64,000 nt of DNA from Fratercula arctica (GCA_947846985.1 CANTUZ010000012.1:20980135-21044134); one strand, 5' to 3'. Numbered from the stretch's first letter, positions 25,351 through 39,268 are shown. Notes: generated from the letters alone by a model not told the origin. Made by a program: numbers and translations.

Positions 25351-26689
25351 GCTGCTGGCTTGGTCCTGCATCTCCCTCATCACACAGCTTTATACAGGGA
25401 TTCTGATTGTGGATGTGTGGGAGACTCCACCAGCATGGAGTCACAAAGCTTTGGAGCAACTGTATTTCCTCTCCTGTGAGCAGCACTCTGGGAAGCGATG
25501 CCTCTGCATGGCTTTCTGTAGCAGACAAGCAAGGGAGACACCTAATTCCCTTTATTATGTTTTGTAGCCTGAAGACAGTGGAAGTGTTGAGCTAGAAATA
25601 TCCTAGATAAACTTCCGCATCATAGTAATCAAATAGCGCATGGGTTGCTGATTTAATAATGCATTTTTGCTATACAGATACTAAGAGTGTGTAAAATATC
25701 TCCGTTTTTAAATATCATAGTCATTATAATCCATTGGGATGTTAGCTGTGTTGCCATGGTCATTTTGTGTCTGGGTTCTCTTCAAATTTGTCATTTTTAT
25801 GCATCCTCAGAAATGTCTTCAAATTGGCAGATCTTTTGTCATTGTAACTGCTGTGATGAACACCAACAAAGTTCTTGTTGCTACAATTAACAAAAGTAAG
25901 GCTGTGTCCCCAGTCTATCTACAATAATATCTACAACACAGATTGTACTATTCCCCCTCTAAATCTTGCTGCTGATTAACAGGGTGGAGTTTTTTTCCTG
26001 AAGAACATGTTGTTTTTCTAGTTTGCTATTAGCCTCCACAAATGACTGTGTGATGCAGTTTTGTGTCTCCAAGCCTACAGTAAATGAGAAACATTTTGTA
26101 GAATTTTCCTTTGCTCTTGAATTTTTCAACATGCACATGGGATAAGAATGTAACAAGACTCCAATAGAATTTTATAATTGGATCAAAACACAGTTCACCC
26201 ACATATGAGCTGGATTGGTTGTGATAGATGTCAGGAGAAACTCTAAGGCAATACTAAAATTCTTTTATTCCATAACTGCCAAATAAAATAGTACTAGAAG
26301 CCTGTGAGCAAAAGACTCCTGGTTTGGCTATGTTTAAATAGGAAAAGAGCAATCAGATAGTGGATGGGGCATCAGTGAAATCAAGTTGTGTGAAGCCAAA
26401 TTATAAGATTGATGTACCATCCTCCCTGCCTCCATTTCTATTTCAGTTCTGAACACATTAATCTTGGCTAGATCATTTGCACCCTGAATCCAAACCAGGT
26501 ATGTATCCCATCTTTGGGAATAACCTCTGAGGCTGAGACCTCTTTCAATGGTGTGTAATATCTGCACGCAGCTCCTCCAGCTGCCATTAAGACCGTATCA
26601 GGTCTGGTCTGCCACCCAGATGTAGGACTAGCCAGAGTATGCCTGTGTTTTCATTTTTTATACTCTAGAGCTGAAATACTGACTTGTCT
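25351..26689. other. unassigned sequence
   Basis: No gene is recognised. Short frames around 25310-25927 overlap on both strands. The right half is AT-rich. Confidence 0.5.
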
Positions 26690-27350
26690 GTTTCCAAGGA
26701 AGAGGCAGTGACCTTGCCTGGCCCCGCACTGTGGAGCTGGAGTTTCAGGGTCCCGCTGCACCAGTGTTGCCCCACAGCCAGAGCTGCTGCCTACCCCCAG
26801 CCCCGCTGCCTGTCCAGCAGCCTCCTGGCACCAGAGCTCAGCCTCTGTTCTCCGCACCATGTACCCACCAACCTTGCGTGCTGCCATGTTGTCCCACACA
26901 GTCCCATGTGTCCTGAGCCCCGGCGCCAGGCTGGGCAACCTACAGATAACAGTGAAAAGCCAACCGCCAGGAACTGTACATTGAGCTGCCTTCCCAGTCA
27001 GTCCAAGGCCTGTCACCGGGGCATTGATCTCAGCTCCAAAAGCATGAGTGGAGTAAGTCAGCAACAACTGAAATGCTCCCATTTCTCCACGAGGCATGAA
27101 GATAAGCTGTGCTGAAGCGCCCATGGTCTGCAATAAAACCCCTCCAAGCGGCATCCTTGGAGGAGGCCGACACAGCGTGGTAACGGGGGAGACAGGGATG
27201 AGCTCATGCCGTGCTGCCCGTGGTGTGCAGCAAAAGCCTCGTCTGTTTGCATTAGCCTTTCCTCAGTGGAGATGTCGTCACTCTGACCCGCAGCCCCCAA
27301 GGAAAGCAAACAAAAGCAGAGAGGGCAGAGCAATCGTTGGGTCCTGCTGA
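26690..27350. other. GC-richer patch without recognisable gene
   Basis: Overlapping frames of up to 167 codons occur on both strands (26651-27154 minus, 26684-27115 plus), each proline/serine/cysteine-rich with no family features. The strand symmetry argues for composition rather than coding. Confidence 0.45.
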
Positions 27351-30300
27351 AGCCCCGATGCAGCTTACTGTTATTGTGTGTGGTGCCTAGATTTTATGTC
27401 AGCAATGCAACATAATTAATTAGATCTAGACTAGATGAGAATACATTAGACACAGTGAGACGCTACCTTCCTGCCTGTCCATCCTTGGAAGAGCTGGGCA
27501 CAGTTTCTTTCCTTATGCATATTCCCTTAATAATGTATTTGTCACAAGGATTCTTCCTACACCCATCTGGCATATAGATATTTTTCCAAATTTGTCATTT
27601 TTTATGTTCCAAAACCTATTTTACTTCAGATGCTTTCATAATGAAGCAGCAAAAGCTTGCCATAGCTTGATATATGGAGCAGAAATCACATCTGTGCCAG
27701 GCTGTTTTCTAATCAGATAAAGCACTGAATACCTGCAGTGCTTTTTCTTCTGGCCTTTGAGTAGATGTACCTGAGTGACTTCCAGTTCTAGTCTAGCCTT
27801 GCATTCACAATTAAACTACAAAATGCCATTCTTAATTTTAGCTTTCAGCTAATTTCACTGTTTTTAAAGCAAGAGAAAAAGAACAATTAGAATTGCCCAG
27901 TACCCCCCTGCACAACACAAACCACGGAAATTCATTCTGCAACTTGGGCATCAGCCCAAAAACCTGTGCTTGAACTGGAGTGTACCTTTCAGAAGGGTAT
28001 TTGCCCTCATTTCTCCTTTCAACGTTGTCATTCACGCCATATAATTTAGATATCTGCTACGAGTGAGCACTGGAAGTGGGCAACAGGATGGGGACTTCAA
28101 TGAGTTTGTTGTTACCAAACTTGGGCCCCAGACAGAAGGAGAAAAAGAGTGTGATGTCCCATTTTCATCAACAGCATAAGTCTATGGTGCAAGGAACTTC
28201 ACCGTAGTCATAGGGAAATGCTTCAGCTTTTCTCCAAGCCTTCACCTGCCCTGCGGTGGCTTGGCTCCTCGCCACCTCCTGGCTCCTTTGCATGCACACA
28301 ACCATCAGACGAGATGGATTCTGCAGGAGATAATTTCATCTGAAGCCACATTAACTCCCCAGACACACTGTCTGCTCCTCATGGTACATCCCAGGAGAGG
28401 CTTCTCTGGCACAGCAGAGACAGGAAGGCTGATGGTTTGTGGCACTCCCCAATGCCAAATCCCGGGAGAGAGTCCCTCCGACTTTGAATTTCCTCTGTTC
28501 ATATAAAGCAAAAGGACAATCTGAGACATTGCTCTCAGTATAGTTCAAAACACAGTTTGAAGTGTGAATTTTTCAATATTTGAAGCATTGGCTTTTATGA
28601 TTTATTTATTGATATTCCAGGACAAGCATCACAGAGTGTAGCTGGTGCCTACTCCAAATATAACAATAATCAGTGAATGAATAGCAGTATTTTCATAGAC
28701 ATTTTGTCCATTGTTATGCAGATAAATTTTGTCTCTGTATAATCACGCAAACATATCAGCAGATAAGATGGAGCATTCTGGAGAAACACTAAAAAAACCC
28801 CGACTTTGAAACATAATAGTTCATATTGTTTCATTTCTGACAATAGTATGTACTTTATGAACAGAACCGGGTGTGACTCAGGCGTAGGAGGTGTGCAGTT
28901 TGCTGTCGCTTATCCCTTGAGTCCACCTTGTAATATTGCTGGTATTCGTGTGTAACAGATAGTGTTGTGCACTGGGCTGGAAGATAATAAATAGATGTGA
29001 GCTGATGATTTACAGGAGGGTGCTTGGAACTCCTTGAACCACTAGGGAAGGGAAACTGTGCCGGTACAAGGTTGTGCTGTCAACCTCGCAATAGTTTTTC
29101 CTCTCTCCAGAGGGCAATTTCTCCAAGATGTAACTTGCTTCCTGCCTCATCATCTGGAAATTCACAAATCAGAGGAATTGTGGTTAATTACCAAAATGGC
29201 TGATCCATAGATTCTTCGCTGTCAGAGCCTGGAGGGGGAGGGGTTTAATTGTTGTTTTTGTCTGAAAGGATTTATCCTAAAGTGATGAAATAACTCACAT
29301 TAATGAAGATTGCAAATAGAAGACTTTTGTGATTATTTCCAGTTGTTGAAAGAATTGCTTATTTAAAATGCATTGCTTTCTTGTGTGAAGAAACTTATAT
29401 TTCTCCAAACAGCCAGAATAAATTTAGCCCTAAAACATTCATAACGAAGGATGAATGCATATTCAGGCTAACACTGTATGTGATCTCTGATCATACAGTA
29501 GTTAAGTTATACAATCACAGTGATTTATGGTGCTAAACTGTGGAGCCTCATATCTGCAGGGGTGTGGGTAAAGGGGTGGAACTCTCATCAATCAAAAGAC
29601 TATACTTGTTCAGCATTGGGATAATTAAGGCAGACAGTAAAAAAGCATGAAATAATATTGAAAAAAATGAAATCAGAATTTCTATTTGCATAGTGTTATT
29701 AAGCAATACAGTGCTGAGCCACCTTTTCAAAAAGCTTGCCTAGAAATCCACTTATTACCTTGTAGCACTTGATGTATGCGTTCTTCGTATTCATGCTGAG
29801 GGTATTCGTAGAGTAGTTATATAATACACATACCATCCTCGATTTAAAAAACAGGTTTACAAATAATGACCATCTTTGCACTTTATTCCAAGACAGAGAT
29901 AAAACAAAAAAGGAAAAAAAAAAAAAAAAACCAAGCAATTTTAAAGTGCAAATTTCTGAAATGTCAATCATCCTATTGATAGTGCTTTTCTTCCAATTCA
30001 CCAATCTCAGGTAGAGATAGTCGGGCATAATGAGGGGCTAACACGGGGGAACTGTATTAATCAAACAATGTTCAAAAAAAAAGTTTAATTAACTGCATAT
30101 TTTGTAAAAGCCACATTTCATTACTGTTTGTTAGGAAGATGGAAGCATGCACTGGAAACACTAATTCTAATTATTACTTCAAGTGGGAGTTTTTGGCACA
30201 AGGTCAAGGAATAATAGAAGAATGTGTGAATCTGTGCTACAGCGTAGCAGTAAGACTAAGCATTTGAATAAAGCCAGTTGCTTTTTCTTGGACTGTCTGT

Positions 30301-31400
30301 GTGCTGTTCAATGTTCTGGATGAATCTAACACAATCAGCCTGTTCTCTGGTGTATATCCACTTCCTGCTGACTCAGGGCAGCTTGCCTCTTCTGCCATTT
30401 ATTAAAATGAAACATTCCTATTAAAACACCATTTTTCAGAGAGATGACCAAATAGATATTAGTAATGACATTATTAAAACTATTTTGTTTAAAATGAACT
30501 GTCACACTTGTGTGTTGCAAAGCAACACAAACAGATCTATTTCATTTAGTGAGAGATTGCTTTGAAGAGCTGGCTTTCTTTCTCTCTATTAGAAGGTATT
30601 GCAGAGGGGATGTGATGTGTGCTCCAGGAAACCGCCAGCTTTTATAGCTATTAGAAAGGAGGAATACTGTTTCTAGTACTCTCCATAGCAAATAATGTAT
30701 AATTCATGGATTTCATTAACATGCAAATACGATCCGTGGTCTCCTATGTTTATATCTCCTAATAATCTATTAATGGTTTTAAAAGTAAAGGGTAATAGAA
30801 ATATTTTGTATGAGCAACATTTACTCATGCTTCTCTGTGTTTTTCTCTAATTGTATAGTATAAGCATGTATAGAATTAAAAGAGAAACAATGGAAATTAA
30901 TTAACCTATGATTATCAAATAAATATTTATTGAACATAAGGTCACACACCCAATAGTTTGGAATTCCGTAATGAAAGACAGAATCTATTATTATTAGATG
31001 TCAACATGCCTGAGAAAAACATGTCCTGGGGGGATGAAAAGGTACTTGTATCAAAGCTGCAACTTGAAATGACCTCTAGATTTGGAAATACTATTTGTAT
31101 TGAGATTTCAACTGCCCTGTCCAACATAGGTGGAATGAGAAAACAAAGAAACATCAGATTCATCTTGAAGACTTGGACTTTTTCAGTTTTCTTTGTAACA
31201 GCAGAATAGGTAAGATTTTATCCTGATGCAACCTTGTATAGCATTTTAGGATCAGCTACTCTCCATTTCCATATTCTAACTGAAACTTTAGAGTTTTCAG
31301 TCTAAGAAATGCCCAAACCCACTTCTTGCTATTGTCAGAGCAGAGTTTATACATTATTGGCAGGCAGGCAGTTCCAGATTTGGGGTTTTTTTTCTACTCT
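27351..31400. other. AT-rich, repeat-poor stretch
   Basis: No gene is recognised. The stretch at about 29150-29480 has no simple repeats and contains TTAATTA, an AAATGGC motif and other transcription-factor-like words, so it could be a conserved non-coding element. An A17 run lies at 29914-29930. An 83-codon frame (30958-31209) ends in a TAG that abuts GTAAGA, but no good upstream acceptor frames it. Confidence 0.45.
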
Positions 31401-31620
31401 GGGCATTTGCTTCTTGCAGGTTTGCTTTTCCTCCTGCTCTCTGCGGTGCCGTCTCCCTGCCGTTGCACAACTCCCCCTGTGCCCAAGTGCTGCCGCCGCG
31501 CTGCCCTCCTCTGCTGCTGCCCACACGGCCGGTACCCCAGTCCCACCGCCAAGCCCTCACCTTCCCCTCCTTTCCTGCTCTGAAACTGCACAGAGGGGAT
31601 CTGCCCAGGTAGTGATTTCG
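31401..31620. other. GC/pyrimidine-rich patch with splice-like borders
   Basis: A T-rich tract ending in TTCTTGCAG (to 31419) precedes 189 nt of C-rich DNA that ends CAG|GTAGTG (31606-31614). The plus frame is open throughout but encodes a low-complexity alanine/proline/serine/cysteine-rich stretch with no recognisable domain. Open frames also exist on the minus strand, so coding is doubtful. Confidence 0.3.
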
Positions 31621-33335
31621 CTTCTCTATCGAAAACCACACAAAGAGAAAAAGTGGAAGACGTGGGCACATCTGTTTTTTGTAAAAAAATACATACAAAG
31701 CAATGGTGCTGTAGGCAACAATAAACCATTTTAATCAACTAATGGAAAGAAACTTCCTGCCAAGGACAGTTTTGATGACTTTCATATTACATCCCATGAG
31801 CACTGGACAGTATTTTAGACCAGGTTCAAGGACCTTTTCTCTGAGGCTGAAGAGTTTGTCTGAGCATAAGGAGAAAAAAATAATGTGTCAATCCCGACAG
31901 CATCTCTCTTTGTTTTTAATAAAAAATGTTCCTCATGTCACATAATGATGGGAGGAACATCTAAATATTTATTAACAAATAAATATAGGGTCTTTTTTTA
32001 AAAAGTGCATATATGATGTAGGAGCCCTTTATTTTACCAGCTGCTTCCTTCTGATGATGCTGATTTCTCAGAGAAATGAGAACAATTTACTTTGGGGTGG
32101 GAAACACGGACTGGACTTTAACTCCAGCGTCCTTAGCTCGCCCCTTTGCGCCCCTCTCGGTAACTCTGCAGCGTACAGATCCCGACCACAAGCTTGTGGC
32201 AGTGTTTTAATCTTCTACTGTGATGACCTTTTTCAGGTGAACTGTGACTAAAAAAGCCAGTCTCTTATCCACACTCTTGTCTGTCACACCTCTGTTATAT
32301 CTTCCTTCTCTCTGAAGCACGGAAGAACGCTTACGTACATGTAACCCTTCCAGAAATGAGAATTGCCTGAAAGCTACAACTGCATGAATCCAGGAAACTG
32401 GGTGATGGGTCCACCAGGAGAGAGGCAGTTCAGAAAACAGTTTATACACTATTTATATTGACCTATACAGGTAGAAAAAAAAATTGATTTGTTTAGCAGA
32501 GACTACCTGTCAGTATAAACAAACACAATCACATTCACAATGAAAACACGCCGATTTCACACAACAAAAAAGCCTGTTGGTACATACACTTCACAGTTCA
32601 TTACAGATTTCCTTAATTAAATGAATATAACAAGTTGATTAGACTTTAGAAGCTCCGAGAAAAGTCAGATCCACTTATACTGAAAAGTAGGACTCAGAAA
32701 TAAACTATTCACAGTTGATTAGACCAAGACAAGCATTTATCAAACATTTCTCAATACTTCAGAAAAAGTGACATATTGAACTTCATTTTACTGTGAGGCT
32801 CAAAATGGCAATTAACAGTCCTAAGCTGCATATAAAACCCAGTATGAACCACGTTTACAAGAACATTGTGTGTGAATCAAATTACGTTATCTTTGGTTTG
32901 AAGAACTTAGAAATAATTGCCAATAAGTATTCATGTATAGGACCGGTTTTTTGAAACAAGTTATTTTAATTACTACCAGTGTCAGGAGTACGTGTAGGCG
33001 ATTTTATTAGATTTAATGTGTTTAGTGAAGCTCCCTGAACTGTAGCTGGTTTATTTCTGTAGAGGATGAAATATTTAATATATCTTTATTATTCTTACTT
33101 TTTAATATTGTATTTAGTTGTAAATGAAATCCCAGCATTTGATGCTTTTGTCAGTTTCACAAGAAATACCAGTATGAAGCACAATGATATATTATAATAA
33201 AAAAATCTGAACATCATGTGGATCTGTATTTCTATAAACCACGCCAGTAACATAAATACCCTTCAAACCGCATGCATTTAGAGACCTCTGCATTTGCGCT
33301 CACACTGGGACCTCCGATTCAGCGATGTATGGGAG
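31621..33335. other. unassigned AT-rich sequence
   Basis: No gene and no named repeat. Short frames at 32054-32251 and 32207-32449 face each other and are not supported. Confidence 0.5.
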
Positions 33336-33351
33336 TCCTTCCATGGAAGGA
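33336..33351. repeat. 16-bp perfect palindrome
   Basis: TCCTTCCATGGAAGGA reads identically on both strands, placing two GGAA cores head to head. It may be a dimeric binding site of ETS or STAT type, or chance. Confidence 0.8.
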
Positions 33352-36300
33352 TGTGACTGGGAAAAAGGAGAAAGGCGGAAAAGGTCCCTAAGAGGTGAAT
33401 GTCTTGGTCCTGAAGAAGTGACAGAAATCCTTGCTGCTTTTACATCAATCAGTCAGCACCTTTTTCACTTCTAGCAGCTTACTTCTCAAATACGGAGTTC
33501 TTTGAACCCTCCATATCCAAATTATTAAAAAAATTATCAAACAAACGATATTAGCAACTCTGTCAATAAATGACGCTCAGAAGGTCATGTCAAGATAACT
33601 GTACACACAAATGATCAAATCTTAACGCATATGTCAAGCAACTCTTCAAGTCATACGACTTGTGGATTTGCTTCCTTTTGCTTTTCTTAAACATTGAGGC
33701 TGTACATCCATGCGATTTCCATGAGCAAACTGCACAGCCTGTGACCTGCCCATATGTTGTGCTACAGCTGGGACACGGGCAAAGCCACGTCCTGCCTGGC
33801 ACAACAACACGTACCAAATGATGACAGGCACAACGCCGCTGCCCCCTCCCTCACACAGGAGCAGACTCAGACAGCCCTACACTGACAGGATTGCTCAAGG
33901 AGTATGGCAATAAAGGTAAAACAACATGGCACTTCACAATAATCCATATTTTACATCACCCAATTCCAAAGGTAGACTAATTCCTTAATACGCATTTTCT
34001 TGCACTTGTCAATCCCATGTGAAGGTTTTACAGACATCTGCAAACATTCATATTTCAAGGAACACAATACTTATGCACTTTACTGGTGTGATATAAATTA
34101 GCAGTTTCCCACTCTTCATTGACACAATAAATCCACACAGAAAGAACTGTTGTTATATACAACAACATCAAAGAGCCTGAAATAGTAGTGAATCGCAGTT
34201 ATAAAAATAAATTTCTAAAAAGAAGAGAGAAGAGAAAAGGAGACGAATGTTCTAATCTTACCTTCATCATAATCTTATTAGCATTTCTCAGTGAGTAGTT
34301 CAAGTATCAGTCTATACTCTTATGAATCTGTCTCATAAATATGTCAAGTGCAAAGTATAGTTATTTTAATAGTCTGTGTTGGTGGGCCATCATGGATTTA
34401 ATTAAGAGACAACTAGTGTATGAAATATGACACAAAAGCACCAAACTAAATGGAGAAATGTTTTACTGCAGATTTAAATCAGGGCCACAGAAGTAATGAT
34501 GATCTGGCCTTAGAAATCCTACTTAAATTTAATTAATGCAGACCAGCACAGACCTGTTCATATAGGAAAAAAAAATAGAGGCATTAAAAATAATGATTTA
34601 AGCTATACTGTGTTATTTATATAGACATTCACATTATCTCCAACTCCATTATGTTATTTATAAATGTGTGTTCGTTTGTGGCTCTTAATTTAAAAAGGCT
34701 GGAAATGCAAGTCCAGTAAAAATTGTTAAAATATTACTTTGAGTTATTATTTTTGAAGACCTCTCCAAAATGAAGCCTTATTAAGCTTCCTGCCTTATTT
34801 TGAAGGTCTCAGAATGCTCAAATCATTCTGCTACAAAATTGCCAATATCCTTCTAAGGTTACAATGAAAACTGTATTATTTTCCACCCAAATCTCCTCTT
34901 TCTCCATCTTTCTCCATGCTTCTCATAAAGCAAGAGCATAGTCAGCGCTGTGAGTACGCAGGATTAGATCTTCAAGCACTGCATTGCACAGTCCTTCCTG
35001 CTGTCATTTTGGTGCACTGTTTTGACTTCATAGGAGATTTGGCAAGATACGATGTTTTTAAGAAGCAATGCAAGAGTACATATTTTCACTTTGAAATTCC
35101 TTACCACTTACATGAGTTTAAGGCAGTTTTAGCAAGAAAGAATCCAGTAATTCCATGAAACTATTCCAATATCTCATTCCTGTCTTGCAAAATCATTGAC
35201 TGACACCAACCTCAGTTGCACTGACGTTGAGAGCAAGGCTTACTATTGATTTATACAGGCACAGAAGCAGACTCTGAAAATATACAGTGAAGTATATGCC
35301 TGTCTGGCTGTGAGAATTGATGCCTCAGTCAACTATAGGGACTACATTTATACATGATTTTTCATGTCCAAGACTTTCTATTTTACTAATCTGATCCAGC
35401 AGGTACTAGCTATTGCATGCTAACTTTCTCAATTCAAGTGGCTTCCAGTCATTTAGATTAGAATAACCTTTAATTGGTTGGTTGCACTAGCAGGCAGTTG
35501 AAGTATTCATATATTTTATTAACCTTTTATTACTAAAAGGAAAGGGCAGTGGCCAGAAAGCATCATTAAGTGGACTTCATCCCTATTTTCAGAAAACTCC
35601 GAGCTGTGGACTCTAGCTGCTCTCCAAACACCATAATTTGGACTGCCAGGAATGTAATAAAAACTGTAAATTGACACAAAAATGAAAGTGCTTGGGAGAA
35701 ATAAATTCATAACTACTTTTATTTTTTGGTGAAGAAAACATCAAAGGTTTGCAACTCAGCCTGGAAGGCAAAAATGGATAAAAAGATAGTGCCTATAGTT
35801 TCAAAATATTTTTCTCTTTAATGAACAGTTGAAAATATCCATAAATCTCTTCCAGTATCACTGTATTTAAAAAGCAGTCAAGTCTTTTGTGCCTGACATG
35901 TTTATACTAAATCTATTCTCATCTGTCGTGTTTGCATAAATTGTCCAAAAGTTCATCCTGTCTTGGCTGTCTTTCAGTATTCATTAGTATTGAAGACATT
36001 TTTGGAGTAAATGAAGGGAAAAAATGCCCAGAAATTGAGATAATGCATAGAAAGAACCAGACTTCTGATGACTAACAAGAACAAACACAGCTTTATTCAG
36101 CTAAATTCACAGAAATTTCTTTCTTATTGCCAGGGATAAACTAAACAGTATGAGTTGTGTGTGTAAGTGTGTAATAAATAAATGTAGGCAATCAGCATGA
36201 AATTCTGAATAATACATGATAAAGTAATAATATAGTCCCAAATAGGCATTTATATGGATGCCTAGCTAATAAAACAACTCCTGTCAGAGGTCGCTGTGAG

Positions 36301-36460
36301 CTATCACCTGGATTTAGCATACCTTTGCACCTTCCTCTGATAGTAAGAATTGTGGTGCAGAAACACGTCAACCCCAAGCTTTTACCTTCTTCCTCAATTA
36401 AGGAGACATATATAACACAAATTAAGAAAATAACATTGAAGAAGTACTGCCATGTGCGTA
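33352..36460. other. unassigned AT-rich sequence
   Basis: No recognisable gene or named repeat. The longest frames (75-80 codons, 33590-33817 minus and 34916-35158 plus) have no family resemblance. Confidence 0.5.
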
Positions 36461-36720
36461 CAGCCTGAAATGTGGGGCTGGCTGGGGAGGGACGGAGGGA
36501 GAGGAGGCAGTGCACAGCAGAGAGCCCCCCACCTTCCAATGGGACAGAGGATTGGGGTGCCCCCAGCCTCCAGGGCTCGTCCTGGCTTGGCTGTCCCCTC
36601 CATCTGGGATTTTCACTACCACCCACAGCCTGGCTGTTGGCTCTCCCAGCCACAGTGGTTGGATGGCCTCGCTGTGCTCAGCTGAGCCTCCTGGGTGCCA
36701 GTACGGCCCTCTTCCCGTCA
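36461..36720. other. GC-rich patch with a G-quadruplex motif
   Basis: Four G-runs (36474-36477, 36484-36487, 36489-36491, 36497-36499) are separated by loops of 6, 1 and 5 nt, which fits the standard G3+N1-7 rule. The surrounding about 250 bp are GC-rich and carry overlapping frames in all registers on both strands, none recognisable. Confidence 0.55.
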
Positions 36721-39225
36721 GGGAGGCAGGAACAAACACTGAGCTTTCATCTTCTCAACAAACATTCCCAAATTCAAAAGCTTCCTCTCAGGAATAATTA
36801 GAGCCACTTTGGGCAGCATTGTAACTGGAGCATCTAAACACATTTTAAGTTACTTTTAGCACAAAATATTTGCATGATAAGAAGGGCTGAAGATCAAGGA
36901 CATCATTTGCTGAGTGACTCAAGTAATCAAGAGGTGAATAGATAAGAAACAATCATACAGCTGCAAGAAGAAACGAGGAAACAAGGAAAAACAGCTTTCC
37001 AGTCTAGACTCATGTGGAATCAAACCTGAAGATGTGCAGGCAGAAATTTACCCTGGTCTACTCCCCCCCCTGCACAATGTGTTTATTAGATTTTAAAATA
37101 ATAGGGCACTATATCTCTCAGCCCCAGGGCACGCTTTCTGTGATTGCCATTAAAAGTCTTGTTGACAGTGGGGTTTTTTCACTGAAGAGTGAACATACAA
37201 TGGGTTTGCAAAGAGTTTTACAGAATACCTTACATTCACAGAAAGCTACCCACACCCCTGCATCTAAAACAATTTGCAGAATTAAATATTTAACAAACAA
37301 GTTTGAGATCTGCAGTGATTAAATTAGTGAGATAATTAGCACAATATTTAAGGTTAATGTTCACAAGTAGGTTAATTATATCCTTTCCCAAATTTCTGTT
37401 TTCATTTCACTTGACGCATGTTGCGATAACAGTGGAAGTGAGGCCACACTTGCAGAGATGGCAGGCGAGGCAGCGCGTATCACCAACGGTATCAGAGACC
37501 AAATGCACACTTCTGAGGAAACTTTTTTCCAACATAGAGTCTTAGAGCTTTATATTCTTCATGGCCCAGCAGTTCTCCATCTTTTAGGGTGAATTCCCTT
37601 GAATAACACTTCAGATCTGTAAAAAGAAATGTTTTCAACAGGGCTTGTGGGATTTCTTAGCTTCAAGACTTCATACAGCTCTCATGTTAATTACAAAAGA
37701 GACAGTGTTTAATGTTTTATACTGAATTCAGTCCACATGCGCAGCTCCTACGTACAAGGCTGCAGACCCAAAGTAATGTACAGAGCTGAAATTCCCTCTG
37801 ATTGGACTTCAGTGAGGTTACTTTATATTTTACTCTAATGAAATTAAGAGCAAAATTTGCTGCAATTATCAGCAGAATGGTTGTAGAGAATCAAGCAGGG
37901 AGTCAAGTACTACAATAAAGTTTTAAATAACTATTTAGTAGTTATTCCTGCAGAGGCATCTGGTTTAACTTACATAAAGCTATTTTGGAAACATGTCAAG
38001 CCAACGTGACCATGGGACGCTGAGAAACCAGGAAGCACAGCTGTGTACATGGCGCAATGTCCCTGTGTTCAGCGACAAAGCCAATGCTGCTGGGAGGAAA
38101 GGCGTTGAAGATTTCCAGTAGCAGACCAAATATTTTTCAACGCCTCTGAACACTGTTCCCTCTTCTGCCTGACAGCAACTGTCCATTTGTCGTCTCCTCA
38201 GTGTACCAGAGCCCAGGGCCACACTTCCCAAACCCTGACAGGAAGATGGACTAAAATCCCACACATGGGGCTGAGCTTCAAAATTTCAACCTCTAAAACA
38301 GGGAGGCCGCGACCCAGATTATGTTATTTCACATAAGGATCTTATTTGGACAGCATGTGTAATTTGTGATCATTACATCCACCCTAGAAAATTTTACAAG
38401 TTTTCTCCCCTTGGTAAACATATGAGGTGTAGGCCTCTAAAGGCCTCCCAGCCTAGCTGCCCTCCCCCCATGACTTGCAGCCTAGTGAAAAGTTCATATA
38501 GCCATTTTTAGCATTATTCCACAGGGAAAGCTGGCTTCATTTCACGTTAGATTCAGGGCTGTCAGAGACAGCAGTGTTGGGGTGTCCATGCTCAGGAGTC
38601 GCATGGGGTCCTGGGTGCGAGCACCATGAGGGGTGATTCCTGAGGGTGTTGTGCTACCTGCTGACCCTAATGCAACACCTGCCATTTTTATTCTCTGAAA
38701 GAGGGTCCGTTTCTCCCCCAGAAAGAGGGTGTTCCCTGGCTTTTAATTTATGTCTGCTTTCCCTCATGTTGACTTTTGGCCTAACCTTCCCTCACACAGA
38801 CTCCTGGGGAGAGTAACCGCTGGGCAGCCAGGCCCAGCCTGTCCGGATCCTTGTTCCCCTCTAACGTGGGGCCGTAAAGTTGTTCTTGGAAAGGGAAAGC
38901 AGAGTCACCGCTCCTCAGGGGAAGAGGCAAGCCATGACTGCAAGGGACAGCTGAATAAAATGGTTTGTGTCAAATCTTCTCCTGTTACCATTTTGCTGAG
39001 CAAAAGGATGAATCCGGAAGCCTTATCACTATCTACAGAGGATGCACTTTTATATACCTCTATGACTATAAAAATCAATCTTCTGAGCAAAAGGAGCTGC
39101 CTTTTAACCTAGAGCTAGCCGCAATAGCTGGCTTTCAGGTTCTGCAGTGTAAGAAACTCACAGCACACTAAGTTGAAAATTCTAATTGTTTTCTGAATTT
39201 CTCAAACTGCAAAATTTTACTCAGC
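36721..39225. other. unassigned sequence
   Basis: No gene is recognised. Short frames at 37014-37322, 37980-38264 and 38750-39112 lack any family resemblance. No CR1 is seen. Confidence 0.5.
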
Positions 39226-39268
39226 TTTGTTTTGTTTTGTTTTATTTTATTTCATTTCATTTTATTTC
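39226..39268 (+). repeat. (TTTTG)n-(TTTTA)n-(TTTCA)n pentanucleotide run
   Basis: T-rich five-base units change from TTTTG to TTTTA to TTTCA across about 43 bp. This is a compound microsatellite whose units resemble those at 23096-23112. Confidence 0.8.
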
